From positions 3,765,223 to 3,829,222 of the forward strand of contig NC_058515.1 in NCBI RefSeq assembly GCF_020382885.2: 64,000 bases of DNA, read 5' to 3'. This document shows, piece by piece, positions 13,561 to 28,100 of this stretch. Each line of letters starts with the position of its first letter. The first letter of the stretch is position 1. Both the position numbers and the translations under genes were made by a program. The stretch is from Scatophagus argus (lineage: Eukaryota > Chordata > Actinopteri > Scatophagidae). The notes under the pieces are model-generated. The model was not told where the DNA came from and made no database searches. It worked only from the letters and a program-made list of their open reading frames with translations.

Positions 13561-13889
13561 TTAAGTCTGTTAAAGCTCTGCAAATGAAAAGCACATGTTC
13601 AATAAACATGTCTTATCTATTTGCTTCTTTTCTACAAGCTGTACATGCCTAATTTTAAACTTAAGGCAGAAGCCACAAGTCATGCAGAATTATGTTTTTG
13701 AGTATGGGAGGTGGCTATAATAAAAATAAATTAGCTGCCTTCACACTTTCAAAACTGTTAACATCTACAGTATCAAGTATGATTGAGAGTTAAGAGCCAC
13801 ACCTTATAACTGGAAAGAAGTGAACAGTGTGAAACTAAATGACAACAGGACTGTCCTTTAGCAGCCAAAATCAACATGTCTTTACCTGG

Positions 13890-16800
13890 TTATAGGTGGA
13901 CATCAAAAACTCCTTCTTCCACTGTCTCTATATCCTCTTCAGCAATTACTGGAAAAAGTAAGAAAATGAGGAATAGATTGTTCAATCAAATGAAAATGCA
14001 AAATACTGCCTAAAGCCAATGAAATGTGCGGACTTCAACTGTTTACAATGCCAATTCATTTGCCTTGCAGTATTGTCTAGTCGACTGATCAAGCTGATTC
14101 ACACTGATATACCACACAGCCAGACAGGGCAACATTTTGATAGTGTCTGATGAAAACATTGCACTTCTGAGTCACTTGCCTCGCTGGGGTGGGCCAGTCA
14201 CAATTGACAATCTATTGCTTGAAAATGTGCATACAAAAAAAATACAAAAGCACTCTTCAGAAAGTAAAGGTGTTGAAGTGCTGAAAAAATGTTAAAATAA
14301 AATTTCCTCTAAGCCAAACTTTTCTCAGAGAAAGACCGCATTATATTATACTGGAAAAAATGGGATTTTTCACACATTTTAATATTGGAAGTGTGTTTTT
14401 ACTGAGCATGTAGGTGTACTATATTGTGCCTAAGAGCTAACTTATTTCATATTGCATGCATGTCATTGAGGAAAAGACAAAAGCTTCACACCTAGTCAGA
14501 GTGTGAGATGTAAGATATACTTACAAAGTGTACCTAATACAAGCTAATTTCATCATTTGAGTCATTAGATTTTGTGATCAGAACTTTAAAATGCCACAAG
14601 AAGATCCCACATGCGGATGAAACTGCAGTATGTGATTTGAACATGACCTCAAAGGTGATCCACTAAGCTTAAAGCTTTGACTAACTTGAGTCACGATTTT
14701 ATCAAAAGGCTTCAAGGCTGATGCTATTAATGTCAATGTCATTCCACGGAGAGCTTTCTAAATTCTAAAATTTGTTTTGTATAATTTGTCTGATACTGTC
14801 TGATATGTTACTTTGAACAATTAAAATCCAAATTCAAATTAAATTTAAATTGCACACTAAATTACATTACATCACAGACCATATTTGGTCTGCAAACTAG
14901 TCATGTTGTCACGCAGGTACATGTTATAGTTAGATTTAAGCTGTGCTTAAGCTGTGCTACAACTTCTCTTTTCACCTCATGGCCTCATGCATTTAACATC
15001 CAAAGCACCACTCACCTGTGTTCTGCAGGCTAGGTGGGGTGTTGGCAGGTGGAGGGAAGCTGTAGGACCTGGCTTGGAGGGCAGGCGGTGTCTCGTGGCT
15101 GATGCTCTTGGTCCTCTTGCGGCACTCGACAGCCAGGCGGCTTCGGCAGGCCTTGTGGCAGTTCACCCCGCAGGCTGCCGCCGGAGCGTTCATTCGGCGA
15201 GAGAAGGAGAGGTGGCGGGAGAGGAGGAGAGGACGCATGAGTCGGAGGAGAGGGAGGAAGAGTCGCCGGAAGAGAGTGAGAGACGAAAGGGGAGTGAGGT
15301 GGAGAAAGACGGAAAGGATCAGACAGAGGGACAGACGCAAACATAAACATTGGGGTGAGTGGAAGAGCTAGTGGTGACAGGAAAGAGCTTCTACATGCCA
15401 TGCAGATACACGAACACTGGCACACAAACACGGTGAGTGTGCCTGACAACAACTCCGTCAACCAGCGGGAGTCTAAGAGGGAAGGAGCGATGGGTCATCG
15501 AGCAAAGCATCATGAAAACATATGAGAGTCAAAGGACCTGAGAGGCATTCACATGCCACAGTAGTTTGGTCACAGCGACCAAAATATTTCCTTTCTCCTT
15601 GACACCACTGCACAAGGTTTTCCTCCGCATTTAAATTTTAAAAAAATTTGACACTTTCAGCAGAGCTCACATTAAAATTGTCATTATCAGCTCTACATAG
15701 CACAAAAAGCTTCACTTATAGATTAAAAAAAAACATTTTACTTCCTCATTTAGGGATTGTATTAGCCCCTTCCCCTTTAGTGGTGAAGTGCCTAACTTCA
15801 TTCATGAAGAATCATTTGAAATGCTAAGCTAGAGGCAATTCTAATCTTTTTTCTAATTGTTTCGTTTAACTGCACATTTTTCTCTCCGTGTGTTACTTTG
15901 AATTCACTTAGTACCTTGGCAGCCACCTACTCAGTGGTCATATAACACACCCACAAATGTACTTTGTGCTATACTGAACTATGCCTTTAAACAGAGAGGG
16001 TCAAAGACAGGAGGAGGTGAGGACTTGTTACTCAGATACTGTACTGTGTTGTATTTATATGAAAGTTAGAATATTAGCATTGTAACAACACACCTGTTCA
16101 AAGACAACAAGATGCTTCTCATATCTAACACTAAATATCCAAACTGCCATAAAAGACCAGCAATACTTACACACTCCACTCCTGCACTGTGGAGAGTGAT
16201 TCATTTCAATTATGTCCCTTCTGCTCTCTCTACCTCCCTGAGTACAAGCTAACAATGGTAATGGGGATGAATGGCTGTGGGGCTTTCTCAGGTCCTGGTC
16301 TGAGGTCCTGTGGTCTCATTAATGCACTGGAACAAGCCAGAACACTCACACACTCCCAGTTTGACTCGAAGACATACACTCCTCTAGAGAGGAGAGGAGA
16401 GTGTAGTGTTGAGGAGTGTCAGTGAGGTGTGTCTATGTGTAGTACTTGTGTTTGCTCTCTTTTCACCTCCACACCATTTTTTACTTCTTCTTTGTCTCAA
16501 CAGCAGCAATCATGTAGGTATATTTGTCTTTTAATAGCTGAGTTACCATTCAAGCATTAGAAAAGCTGAACTTTAAGAGTTTTCCAAAGGACTATCACCA
16601 AATAACAACTTGATTCACGCAGGACATGAGTGCTGTGAATACTGCAAGGAACAGATTACAAGACCCAAGGAGCATTAATTACTCTGGTTGCTGTGCAACT
16701 CATATGTTTGATGATAACTTGCAAACTTTTTAATAAGCCTTAGTTAGCCACTCTGAGATGGACCTGAATTAAGGAGGAAGCAGTTGATGTCAGGAATAGG

Positions 16801-19066
16801 AACGGACAAGATCGAGCTGGTAATTGACATGCTCGTTTTTCAAGAAAATAATGATGAGACGTGAACACATTACATCTACTGACACACAAGAACTGTGTAC
16901 ACGTCAGTTCCGTTTCTCAGGCTATTATTACATCGACATAATGTGTAACTGCTCCAAAAAAATGATGAATTAATGTTTGCGCAAGCACGTAACTGAACAA
17001 GAGATGCAGGGGGACACACACAGAGGCAGTCTTGTGGTGTACACATTTGTTGAACAATTAACAAAGCCTTGAAATCCCTCCTGTAAAATATCTGCCTCAT
17101 TCTATTCATAAAGCTGAGCTGTAATCAATCACCTCTCAAAAGACTCGAGCAGATGGAAACTTGTGTAATTTGCATTTTAGATTTGGCATCATTTCCAAAG
17201 TTTCTCCTTGACATCTGGATGAGAACATGTGTAGTGTAAGTTATTTAGTGCCCTAAACATCTGCAGATTATCACAACTTAATTTTTAGCATCAGCACAGA
17301 ACACCATCTTACATCCACTGAGGGTAATGGAGGAAAGTGAGCATGTGTTTTTGAAACTGATGACCACCAGGCTGAGAGAACAATGGGGGGTGTTGGGAGG
17401 AAGTTGTCTCTGAGCAGTGTTGGGGAGTAATTATTAAAGCGTTATGTTATTAAATTTCAATGCTTTCATTGGGCATTATGTACTAAAATTTTGAGAGTTA
17501 TTTTTGATTGGATCTTTACAGTTAATGCAGGACAATTGAAGTCTGTCATGCCTGCAACCAGCCAACCACGTGCATGTAGTTGGACAAGAATGCCTTTCGG
17601 TTTTGGAAATTTAATTATTGTCTTATGAAATCAGAAAAGGGCTCTGACATTATTGTGCAGGCTGAACCTTGTTAATCAACGCTGGAAATGCCATCAAAAT
17701 TCTTAATGTTAATGTAACTGCAATCTGTCACAAAAAAACAAAGAATCTCTTGTCTCACCATGTTATTTAAGTGTGTTCAAGACGTCTCTTATTTTTACAG
17801 TTTGCTTAGTGCCTGTCTAGTATTCTACATGTTGGATCTCCATTCATGACAATACATTTTTAAAGGGGTAACTAATAGGTAACTTTCCCAACACTGCCTG
17901 TGTGTATGTACATTTGTGAAATGAACCAGCTTCTGCAAACAATGGTCGACTGGGAGCTTTGAAAGGGCAAATAATTGTGCATTGTGTGTAGTGTGGTCTC
18001 AGCTGATGGGGCATATCCAGCCGGTAGTGTGCATGGATATCCATTAAAGGAGTGTGGTTTATTTGCTATGGTTTCTGTGTTGATGACATTTACTCTGCAC
18101 TTCAAGGATCTTTATCTACAGAGGGCCTGTGCGGTTGTGAGTCTGTGATGGCAGGGAATCGATTCTTCTGGGTGGATCATACACATCAGTGCAGCAGAGA
18201 ATAAAATCTAAATGAATTGCTTTCTTACCTTTACACTTGTAACCTTGCTTGTAGAAGCCCCATATCTACAAAAAGACAGAGAGTAATGAAAGTCTGTTAA
18301 TTAGATGTGTTTTCATTTCGGGTTCAGGCAATGTCAAAACCTCCAGGATGATGCAGCAATTACAAAGAGTTGTGAGCTGACAGAAGGTACTGCTATTATA
18401 GGAATTAAAATGCTCCTCTGTATCTCAGTACCAAAGTTTTTAAATGAACAAATATAAGACTAATTTGTAGTCCTATGCAAAAGTACTAGTATGACTCAAA
18501 CTCAAATAACAAATATTTTAGCTTGTATAGAGATCTTTCCTTTTGGTTTTCTGTCCTATCTTTTGTGTTATAAATACCATTGGTCAAATTGTTCACCTCT
18601 CACCTCCTCACGATCATGGAAGCTGTGTTAAACGAAATGAATGAAAACCAATAACCTGCCTAAAAGATAGGAATTTAGTCTAAAAACATGTGCAAACAAT
18701 TGGCAGTAAAAAGAAAGTACACACAGTTAGCAGTTAATGGGCTACATGTTAAAACACCCATATGGGTCACATCTTGATATCCCACAATGATGCTGGGGCA
18801 CTGAGGAGAGACTTGGGGGGAAAAAAGCAAATGAAGAAGAAGGGGCACAACTGAACAGAGACAGATGTAGGGTGAGTGAGAGATAGAGGGAAGAAAAGGG
18901 GGTAGAGAGGGGAGGTTGGCAGGACAGAAGGGGTGGAGGGGGACCAAGATCAAGCGGAACGAAGGGAGCGCACAGACAGTGGGGGAACAATGACATGAAA
19001 GAGCCAAGCTGGAGATCACACACCACACTGGCACATCTGAGGAGGCGCAAAATATCCTGACCTCTT

Positions 19067-19104
<38 letters not shown>

Positions 19105-22100
19105 TACACACACAAACATGCATGCATACAAACACATACACTTGTAGATGCACATATACACACAAACAAAGGCACACATAGTGCGAAGCTGTGAACGCAG
19201 CCAGAGGCTCTACAACAAAGAGAACTCAGTTACGAGCAGAACATCTAAACACACCTATCATCACAGCTCTGCCTACACTGACTGACCTTTATTGCCTCTG
19301 TAGACTGAAAAACACAATGCACCACAAACACGAGCTGGAAACACATTGACTTGCTGCATTTCTTTGACAGTTCATTCTAAGCTACGAGACTATTCATTTA
19401 ATTGAAATGTCTTGGCTTTTTATTTGCGATGAAAATTTGCTTTTGCTGCTACACATTTAATATTAAATAAACAATCTAGATATTTAAAATTATATTTCTG
19501 GAATCTTTTACTGATGATACTTGACTGAGCATGAAAATTAATGTTAGAATTTAGTTCATTTAAAATGAAATCCTCTCAGCTGCATGTGTGCAATAGCTAT
19601 TTAATTACTGCAGGTAAATTCACGTAATGTTCAATGTTTTGAAATTCTGAATGATGGAAAATATTTTGTGTTGAATTAACTGAAGTGATTACCTCATGCT
19701 TTGCTGATACAACAACAAAAAGTGTTTCCGATACCAAAGCCTTCTACCTTACCAGACCTGACAGCAGTCACATGACATTCAGCTCCTATTTTCCTAAACT
19801 GTTTGATCCTGCAGCAAATGCGGGGTCATAAATCTTCAACACTACTGTTACAAACTAAGGAGAGGTTCCACTTGGGATAGCTTTCTCAGGACACTTTGTG
19901 GATGCAAAGTTGAACTTTCCTGACATAACCTCACTAATTATCACATCCTATCTTGTTGAGTCTTGTCATCACCTTGAAGTTGCTGGGCAACTAGCAGAGA
20001 CTCCAGGAAGCTATTCCACTGTGACAGGAAATAGTTCATAACCTGTACATAATGCCATCAGTTCTAGTTTTTACTCTCTGTTTCTTGTACAAGATATAAT
20101 GTGTTAATTAGTCAGCTTTAAAGGAGCAAGTTTGCTTTACCTTTAACAGAGCTGGAATTTCAGTTTATTTCTGCTGCCAGTTTTTATGCTAACCTAACTG
20201 TCTCCTGGCTTCAAATTTAGCAAGGCATAAACTGGTATTGATCTTCCAGTCTAAGAAGAAAGCAAAAAAGCATGTTTCCTGAACACTATTGCTTCAACCT
20301 GTGCAGAAAACAGTCATACTGCTGACTTATCAAATAGACATTGTCACCATCTATAGCAGTTAGTTTAGTCTTATACAGTTTGTGTTTTCAGCTGGTTCGA
20401 ACATCAAAAGGAAGAAAAATGTGGTAAAGAGAACAGAAAATTCCATCATGTTTAGTTGTTACAGTTACAGAGACTGGAAACAGATTTGTTTTGGCACACC
20501 CGTCTCCCCTGCCAATATCTGCAATCCAGATAACCTGGATAAGGTCACCAAAACACATCCATGGAGGGTTCATAAGCAAGTGCTGGTTTGCATTATGAAC
20601 CTAAATGCATAAAAGAAAACTTTCTGTACTTTGGACCTTGACATGATGACCAATAAATGCATCTGATTTGGCTGCTTTACATTCAGATATACTGTCTAGA
20701 TAGATAGCCTGAAAAGGAGTGTTTAATAAGACATTTTCCCCAGTAATAACATTTTCAAATATTTTCTATTTTTCAGTCAAGTTCAGTCTTTGTCAGAATG
20801 TGTGAACACTCCAGCACCAGAAGACAAGAGACTGCTTCTTGCTTCTTCTTCTTCTTTTTTTTTTTAATTCTATGAAGCTAAACTGTGAAATGCCCAAAGA
20901 GACTCTCTGCAATCTCTCATATAAAAGTGCTCTGAGCCTCCAGCTAAAAACTTACTGTACCCTCCTGAGATGCTCAAAACTCAGTGATGTGTCTTCTCGC
21001 TCTACGCGTTTAGTAAAACTCATCTGTGCGCCATTAATTAGGATGTGAGGCCAAAGGTGGCTGCAGGCAAAACAGCACAAGATTATGAAGATCCATGTGA
21101 GGCAGCGGAGGTGAGTGAACTCTGCAGTGTTTACAGGAGGCCCTGCTTGGCTTGTACAGCTTGTTTGAGACGAGTGTTGAAAAATGGGCTTCGGGAAAAT
21201 ATTGTTTTTGCACGGGAGCCAAGAGGGAAAGCACAAAGCAGGCAGAGGAGGAAGCGGCTAATGTATCTACCCTTGCCACGCACACATATTCAAAGGAAGA
21301 AGCCCGCTGCCAGAGTCCTTATCTTTCCCTGCTCTCAATTCTGAGTTTCCCCTCATGATTGTTCAACAATGCCAGAACCTCCCCTGGAGAATGAATGTTT
21401 GTGCATGTTTATTTGAGTGTAAATGAAATGCCATAGATTACGTGAATACATTATTATCTATGACACACATTCTAGCTTTTGAGCAGTACAGCCTCTCTGT
21501 CTCTAGCTGTTCCTTGTATGCAGCATAAATAAGTGATCTCTATGTCTGTATTTCAATATAGGAGCCCCACTCCTGTTCTCATTACAGCTGAATGCTGACT
21601 CACTGTCTGTGCCTAAATAACACAGAGCTCCTTTGGGGACTTTGGGGAATGTTAAGGGCCAGAGAACACGCGCACACACAACCGATGTAACACCGCCACA
21701 GAGGAGGGTTATCATCTCACCCAATTACCTTCCTTCCATATTTCCCAGAGTGCAACCTCAGCAGTGTGTGGCTGTAGCTCAAAGTAATTGGCATCGCCCT
21801 GACCTGACAGGAAGAGCCTCTGAGGGATGGGCCTATCATGCCTACTACTGGTGACTGTTGAAACAAATAATGAAGTGCAGATAGTGTTTAAGTCTACATT
21901 GCTGTGGAAAGGCAGGGTGAGCACAACTGACCTTTGACCCCTCCAAAGAAACTATGACACGTGCCAGTTGGGTCAGTGAAAAAAATCAATGCATTTGAAG
22001 ATACAAAAGCAAACAAAAGAGAGATCAATAAATGTTCAAGACCTTTACGAGAGCCCTGAAGGGTTAATAAACCATACAGCTGATTCTGTGTTTGAAGTAA

Positions 22101-25100
22101 CCTTTGAAAGCGCTGCACGCAGAGTATTTTGTGTGATTTTACAGTTCACTGCCGCTGTAAGTGAGGTAATACACAAGCTCAAAATATGCGTAGTGTTCAC
22201 ATGGGAGTTTACGCACAAAGCCGGCGCAGTGTTCGCAGAACGTGGGCTTGACGTAAGTGGTCTCGGTGAAAGTGTGGATAAAACCCATCTTGCAGTTGAG
22301 CAAAGAGCTGGCTTTCATGAAGTAGTCTATCATCTCTTCTCTGCTGATCTTGCCGTCCCTGTGAGAGGAAGCAGAGAGAGAGGTGAGCTCCATACAAGAG
22401 AGACTGAGTCAGTTTGTAAGCTGGCTTAGTCTGTAAACTGCATGGATTTTATAACAGTGTGCAAATGCTCACTGGTTCTTGTCCAGTTCTCCAAACTTGC
22501 TGAGGTATGGGAAGTTGTTCCTGATTGCTTCAAATTCATCCCTGGAGATGTTGCCGTCACCGTCCGTGTCGAAGTTTTTGAAAACCGACTGTGAACACGG
22601 GGATTGTGAAGGTTAGTTTCTGTGTGAATTCTGCTGCACAATATTGAGTGTTGACTTTTATTTTGATTTGAGATGCCCAATTTTGACTTGGAAACGTTTA
22701 AATTTTGAGATAAATGTTTTTCAGAATGTGATTTCTTTAGCTCCACATTCAGTCAGAATGGGTTTATACATTTATTGTGAGTGCAGAATCTAATGGGATA
22801 CAACTGCATTTCATCTGTTCTATGAATTCTGAATAAATATAATAAAAGAAGTGATACATTTCACAATGAGACTTTGATTGTGTTCCTCAGTTTCCCAACA
22901 TCAACAACATAAACTAAGTATGATTTTGAGCCAGTTGTTTGACAGATATCACTACGTGACCCTAAGGTAGTGCTCATACTGGACTAAGTAAGGCCTTAAT
23001 AGCAAAACCCTTGAGTGCACTAAGCAAAATAACACTGCATTTTGCTACATTTCGTTATTATATTCATTTGTTTACAAAGGACTCTGTAATGTAAGTCTTC
23101 TTTCAAACTACCCTTTAAGGCTATCTGCTTGAATTTCTCCGTATTATTTTTCTTTTAATTTATATTAAAATGCAAGTGACCTACCTACCAATCTATCTAT
23201 CTAGTCTAGTCTATTTATTTAATTCGCCTTTATACTATTTGCTTTCCAAAAAACAATTAAAAAAGAAAAAAAAGATGTAAGAAAAAATTCCAATGGGCAG
23301 CTGTGCATTACAGGAATTCTCCAAAGGTTTTCACAAAAGGATTCTCAACCCACAAAGAACCATATCATTTTTCAATTTCAGGGAGACAAAAATCACCAAA
23401 ATTGGAGTTAGAAGGTTTTCAAGTGACCTTCCTGGTCTTGGTAATTATGTTGAAAGCACCTGAGATGCAGTGATTATGTTAATATGATGGTGGAGAGGAT
23501 AACAACAGATAATTCAACCTTAGCCTCCCTGTGCCATCACAGTGAACCCCACAATTAGCAATGAGAGAAGAGAATGAGAAACTCACCTCCACCATCTTCT
23601 CTATGTGTTTCTTGATGATCGTCGGATCGGCATTGGGCTTCACTGACACAGCCCAATCATCAATCATGGTGGGCTTGGGGTCAGGCGCAGGGGCGGGGCT
23701 GGAGTTCTGCTACAGGAGATGAGAAAAAACGGCCTTGAGATCAATATCAACTCGGGGAAGCGAACGCTGTCATCTTACAATGAAAAGGAAAGCTAGCTGC
23801 TGTACAGAACGGCAGTCAAGGTTACTACATTGGATTAAAATGCCATGAGAAAAGGAAAGCAAAGATTTCCAATATGACACTTTTCTACATAGCTATGGGC
23901 TCTGAAAGCCTGACATTTGAAATTTAAACATCATTGATCTCCAGACAATGTCAAAGATTCAGTGTTTCTCACAGAATTCAACACAATCATCATGGGAGAC
24001 TACAACTCTCCAAAATCCTGACAGCTTAGAGCAAGCAGCTGTAAAGTAGGGTAAAAGGTGCAATAAAAATCAAGACCATCTGTCATATCAAGACAGGAGA
24101 AGAGTAGGGTGCATCACCGCCAAACATGCAGGCCTGTATGGGCCCAAATGCACATCAGTGTCCTGCTCACCGCTGGCTTACGAGGTTCTCTCTGTAAAGA
24201 CATCTGGTAGATCTCCTCCTCTGTGTGGTACTGGTCCAGAGACACCTGCACAAAACAGGATTTTGTTTTTAGTAGACATTTGACATTTTTGTCAAGAGCT
24301 GAAATTTTGTGGGTTTATCCTTCACTACATCCCAGTATGGATCTCCAGTGTTTGTGATATATTTTACACATTACTGTGTGATTTCATTAAAATGCATTTG
24401 AATACTTTTAATACATTTAATCGATACTACAACACTGTGTGAAAGTGTTTATGACTTTATACCTATGTGCAGTGAAAAATTGTTACACAATGTTTTATCT
24501 GATACACACCATCTGATAGAGGGATGATTGTTCTTTCCCTTTGCTTTCCCAATAGAAATGGATACATGGACTGGTTATAGCCTACATGTGTAGATTTGCT
24601 CTGTACCTTGACTGTCACTGACTGTACCTTAGTAGTCTCAAAGATTTATTATTTTTAAGAGGCAACACCAAACGATAACAAAGAGCTGCATTAATTTCTA
24701 TAGTACTTCACAGTTATTGAACAATAGTATTTCATAGACTTTCACTACACTCTGAGGTACATTTACAGAGAAAAACCAATACTTTCAGGCAGCGTGAAGT
24801 TACTCTAAAACCACTGAATAAAACAAAGGTTGTAGACTTCCCCTCTAAATATGATCACCATCGCTTGACCAAACTTACAATAGGTCGCGGAATAATGACT
24901 TAATGATGTGGACGAAAGCTCTAAAAGTTTTGAGCTTATACACTATTTTGTGCTCAAATTCTACAATAGTTCTAATTCTACAATCTACAAGAGTTTCCGT
25001 CTGAGACTGTTTCAACATAATTTGGACAGCCTCTCTTCATTCCCATCATTATCAGAAAAAAAAAACTACATTCCTGCATAGATTTCAAGCAAACAAAAGC

Positions 25101-28100
25101 AACATTTTAGAGGCACAGTGCAGCTGCTGCTGAGTTACGCACCTCGAGACCAAATAAGGTTGTTGTGTACCTTCACTCAAACGGCTGGCAACTACTTATT
25201 TGTTTCTCTGCAGTCTGCTTATTCAGCACTGAATAGCAGAGGATATTTTCCAGTTCTGTGAACACCACAAATGAATTTATTCATTTAGACTGTAATGAAG
25301 AAGCAGCAGAACCTTTAGAGACAGACATCTCTGCATCTGCACCAAGCATTGAAGCTTGCAATCCACTAAATTCCACAAGTGCAAGCTGTACATTTCAAAA
25401 TTGTGCGGGTGCTTTCAATATTATGCTTTCAGTTTCCACACCTCTATATCTTCTAGGTATTTAACATAAATGCATTCTCACTCAGAGACCCGTTCATTAT
25501 AGAAATTGTTAAGCAGAGCCATCTTTTATGCTAACACAGTGGCTGCAGCAACAGATTTCTTTTGCTTAAGTTAATATATCACAGCTAATCATGCACTGTA
25601 TCCATTGTTGGTTATTTTATTAGAGTGATTCTCTTACTGTAATTGTATTTCAAGGGTTTTATTGAGTTGAAGTGAAAAAAGGCTTTTCTTCTTGTTTGGC
25701 CCTCTGATGTAGTAAAGCTTACAGTATTAAGTTAACTGCAAATTTTTCACCACATTAGAGATTTTATCATAGAATCTTGTTAATTTGAACGGCTGATGAA
25801 AATGACTCAAAAAGCAGAAAAATAATATTTTAAACTTGTGGTTTGCCGATTTCAGCCAGCAGGCACTCCTGCATAGAATGTTTCATTGTTCGAAGGATTT
25901 ATTGACTTTCTTTCCATCTCCTCACTGTGAGCCAAGTAGGTCTCAAGCAAGATCAACTGCTATAAGCACTGGCATAAGGTAATTGGGTATTGACTCTGTC
26001 CAGCAAACTTCCCTAGTGCCCAGCAGCTCCAAAACCTGTCAAGATGTTTTCTGTCATTTTCACAGAAAAAAAAAAGGGGGAGCCAACTGCAATCTCATAC
26101 AAACACCTGCTACCAAGTTGAATGATTAATCTCTTGGGATTGTTTCAATTCAGAAAGCTCCCCTTTCCAAATCCAGGACACTCTTATCTGCATGTGCCAA
26201 GAAAACATTGACACACACACACACACACATACACACAAAGTAAGGGGTTTCATGTGAAGTTTTAAAACACCACCTCAGCTTTTATGCGGGCAGCAACAAA
26301 GCTTAGTTCAGTCTTACTCAATATTGTCAGTTTATGAGCACTCACTAAATATAAGATGGGGGAATCGTTCGTGATTCAACCACAGAATATCCTGATGATG
26401 ATTTGATGGTGAGTGCCAGGAGATTAATACATGTTCACAGTGTGATGTAGGAAGAGAAAGTACAATGCTTTTTGCAATGCTTCATCAGCCAAAGCAGAAC
26501 AGTAGTCTTTGGAACAAGCTGCAAATCTACTCTTTTAAAATTTCTTAAGTAATTACTTTGTCTAATCAAATCTTCTTTGACCCTTTTATTTGAGTCAGGT
26601 GATAATATTAAGCTTTTCATAGCTAAACCCCCATAGCAATAGAATATTTTTTCAGTATAATCAATCTTTCCACTCTAGACCATATCTGCTAAAGACAATT
26701 GAATGCCATAAAAGTTTGAAAGTTCATACTTCAAATGCTTTGGTTACATATAATGTCTGTGGACAGATTTCATCCCAGCTGGCTACTGTACAGTTTGCCT
26801 GACCGTGAAACAGTCAATTCACAGCAGAAATAATTCTGTGCAACAGACTGCATATTACACTGCCTGGACACAAAATGTTTGTCCTTCTCGAAGTTTTTCC
26901 CTCCTACATCACTGCTGTCACTGCACTTCACCATGAATAACACACTCACAGCACCTGATTCAGGACCTGACTCGCTACGAGCCGTCCTTTGCAGGTACAT
27001 CTATCGTTCAAGTCAAGCATTCATCTCAGACGCTGTGCATACACATTCTGTCTAGGCTTTGCACTCACTGTAAGCAGGTTGAGCAGGTCCGTGTTGGCAT
27101 CAACGTTAGGCGGTGTGTTCTGGATCATTGCCAGCTCTTGAAGGATAGCATACAGCTGCTGGGTCTTGGTCAGGTTGACCCGTGTTTTCTCTTTATCAAT
27201 CCAGTCTGGCAGCGCCACATGCACGGCTATGAGGTCTTTCAGGTGCACACCGAGGATAGGGAATCGAAAGCCTGAACACTCAGAGAAGCGCTTGCGATAC
27301 TGACTGTAGTTCCCACATGATGTCACCAATTCAATGAGGTTGTTAAAAACCTGCAGGTTGAATGAGGAAATACTGGATGAAACGGACAGAGATGAGATGA
27401 GAGCTGACAGGAAATAGAAAGCCTGTCTCAGGAGAAATTTGTTTAGAAGAGTCAAAAACATTCAGGAAAACTTTGCTCCAGATGGACTTACATAACTGAC
27501 AAGAGACTGTAACTCCTCCAACTGTTGCATTCAACTTTCAAGTTATATGGCTCAAACTCATAGTTCTAAAAAGCCACTGTGTAGGAGTAGTGGGAACAGA
27601 TAAAATGTTTGGCAGCTCACACAGGGGAGATGTGTATTACAGAATCAGGATTCAATATCACTTGTTAGATGCAACAACATGCAGTGGACATTGAAATTTG
27701 CCTTGTAGCATTTGGCTGTGGAGGCAAGAAATACATAAGTGATGGTTGTCAGGGTGGGTGCACCTACTGCACCTTGTTGGTCTCCGCGCTGATGTGGGCC
27801 TGTGTGTCTTTGAGACGAGAGATGGAGCTGTTGCTGAGGCCGCCCACCACCGCCATCAACGTGTTGAAGTTCTGCAACTGCAGCAGCTTCTGTCAACGAG
27901 AAGGGGGACATATTAGGAGACAAGGGGAAAGAGGAGACCGCAAAGGAATGTGTAAGCTATTGCTGAAAGGGATTTTATGGAGAGAGAAGTGAAGGTGGTA
28001 AAGGTTACAAAATATATACAGTATGAAGAGTCAGAAAGATGCAGGAAAGTAAACAAAACATTTCAAAGATCCAGAGCCAGAGATTTTGGAGTAGTGTTCA

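Larger units (their letters stand above)
15175..22216 (-). other. rasgrp2 introns around the 37-base C1 microexon
   Basis: Two long introns flank the microexon 18229-18265. They hold a purine-rich stretch at 15,180-15,330, a CA microsatellite at 19,067-19,095 and a partial foldback-family repeat at about 19,970-20,290. No other coding exon was recognised. Open frames here are low-complexity or chance. Confidence 0.6.

Noticed and set aside
14954-15371. Several overlapping Arg/Glu- or Ser/Pro-rich frames
   Set aside because: They are shadows of a rasgrp2 exon (15016-15174) and of the adjacent purine-rich intron.
18675-19175. 166-codon minus frame rich in Cys and Val
   Set aside because: The N-terminal part is a translation of the CA microsatellite and the rest is low-complexity. 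It lies in a rasgrp2 intron with no family match.
22139-22393. An 84-aa protein with a partial C1 domain
   Set aside because: It is exon 22217-22358 of rasgrp2 with intron sequence translated on both sides.
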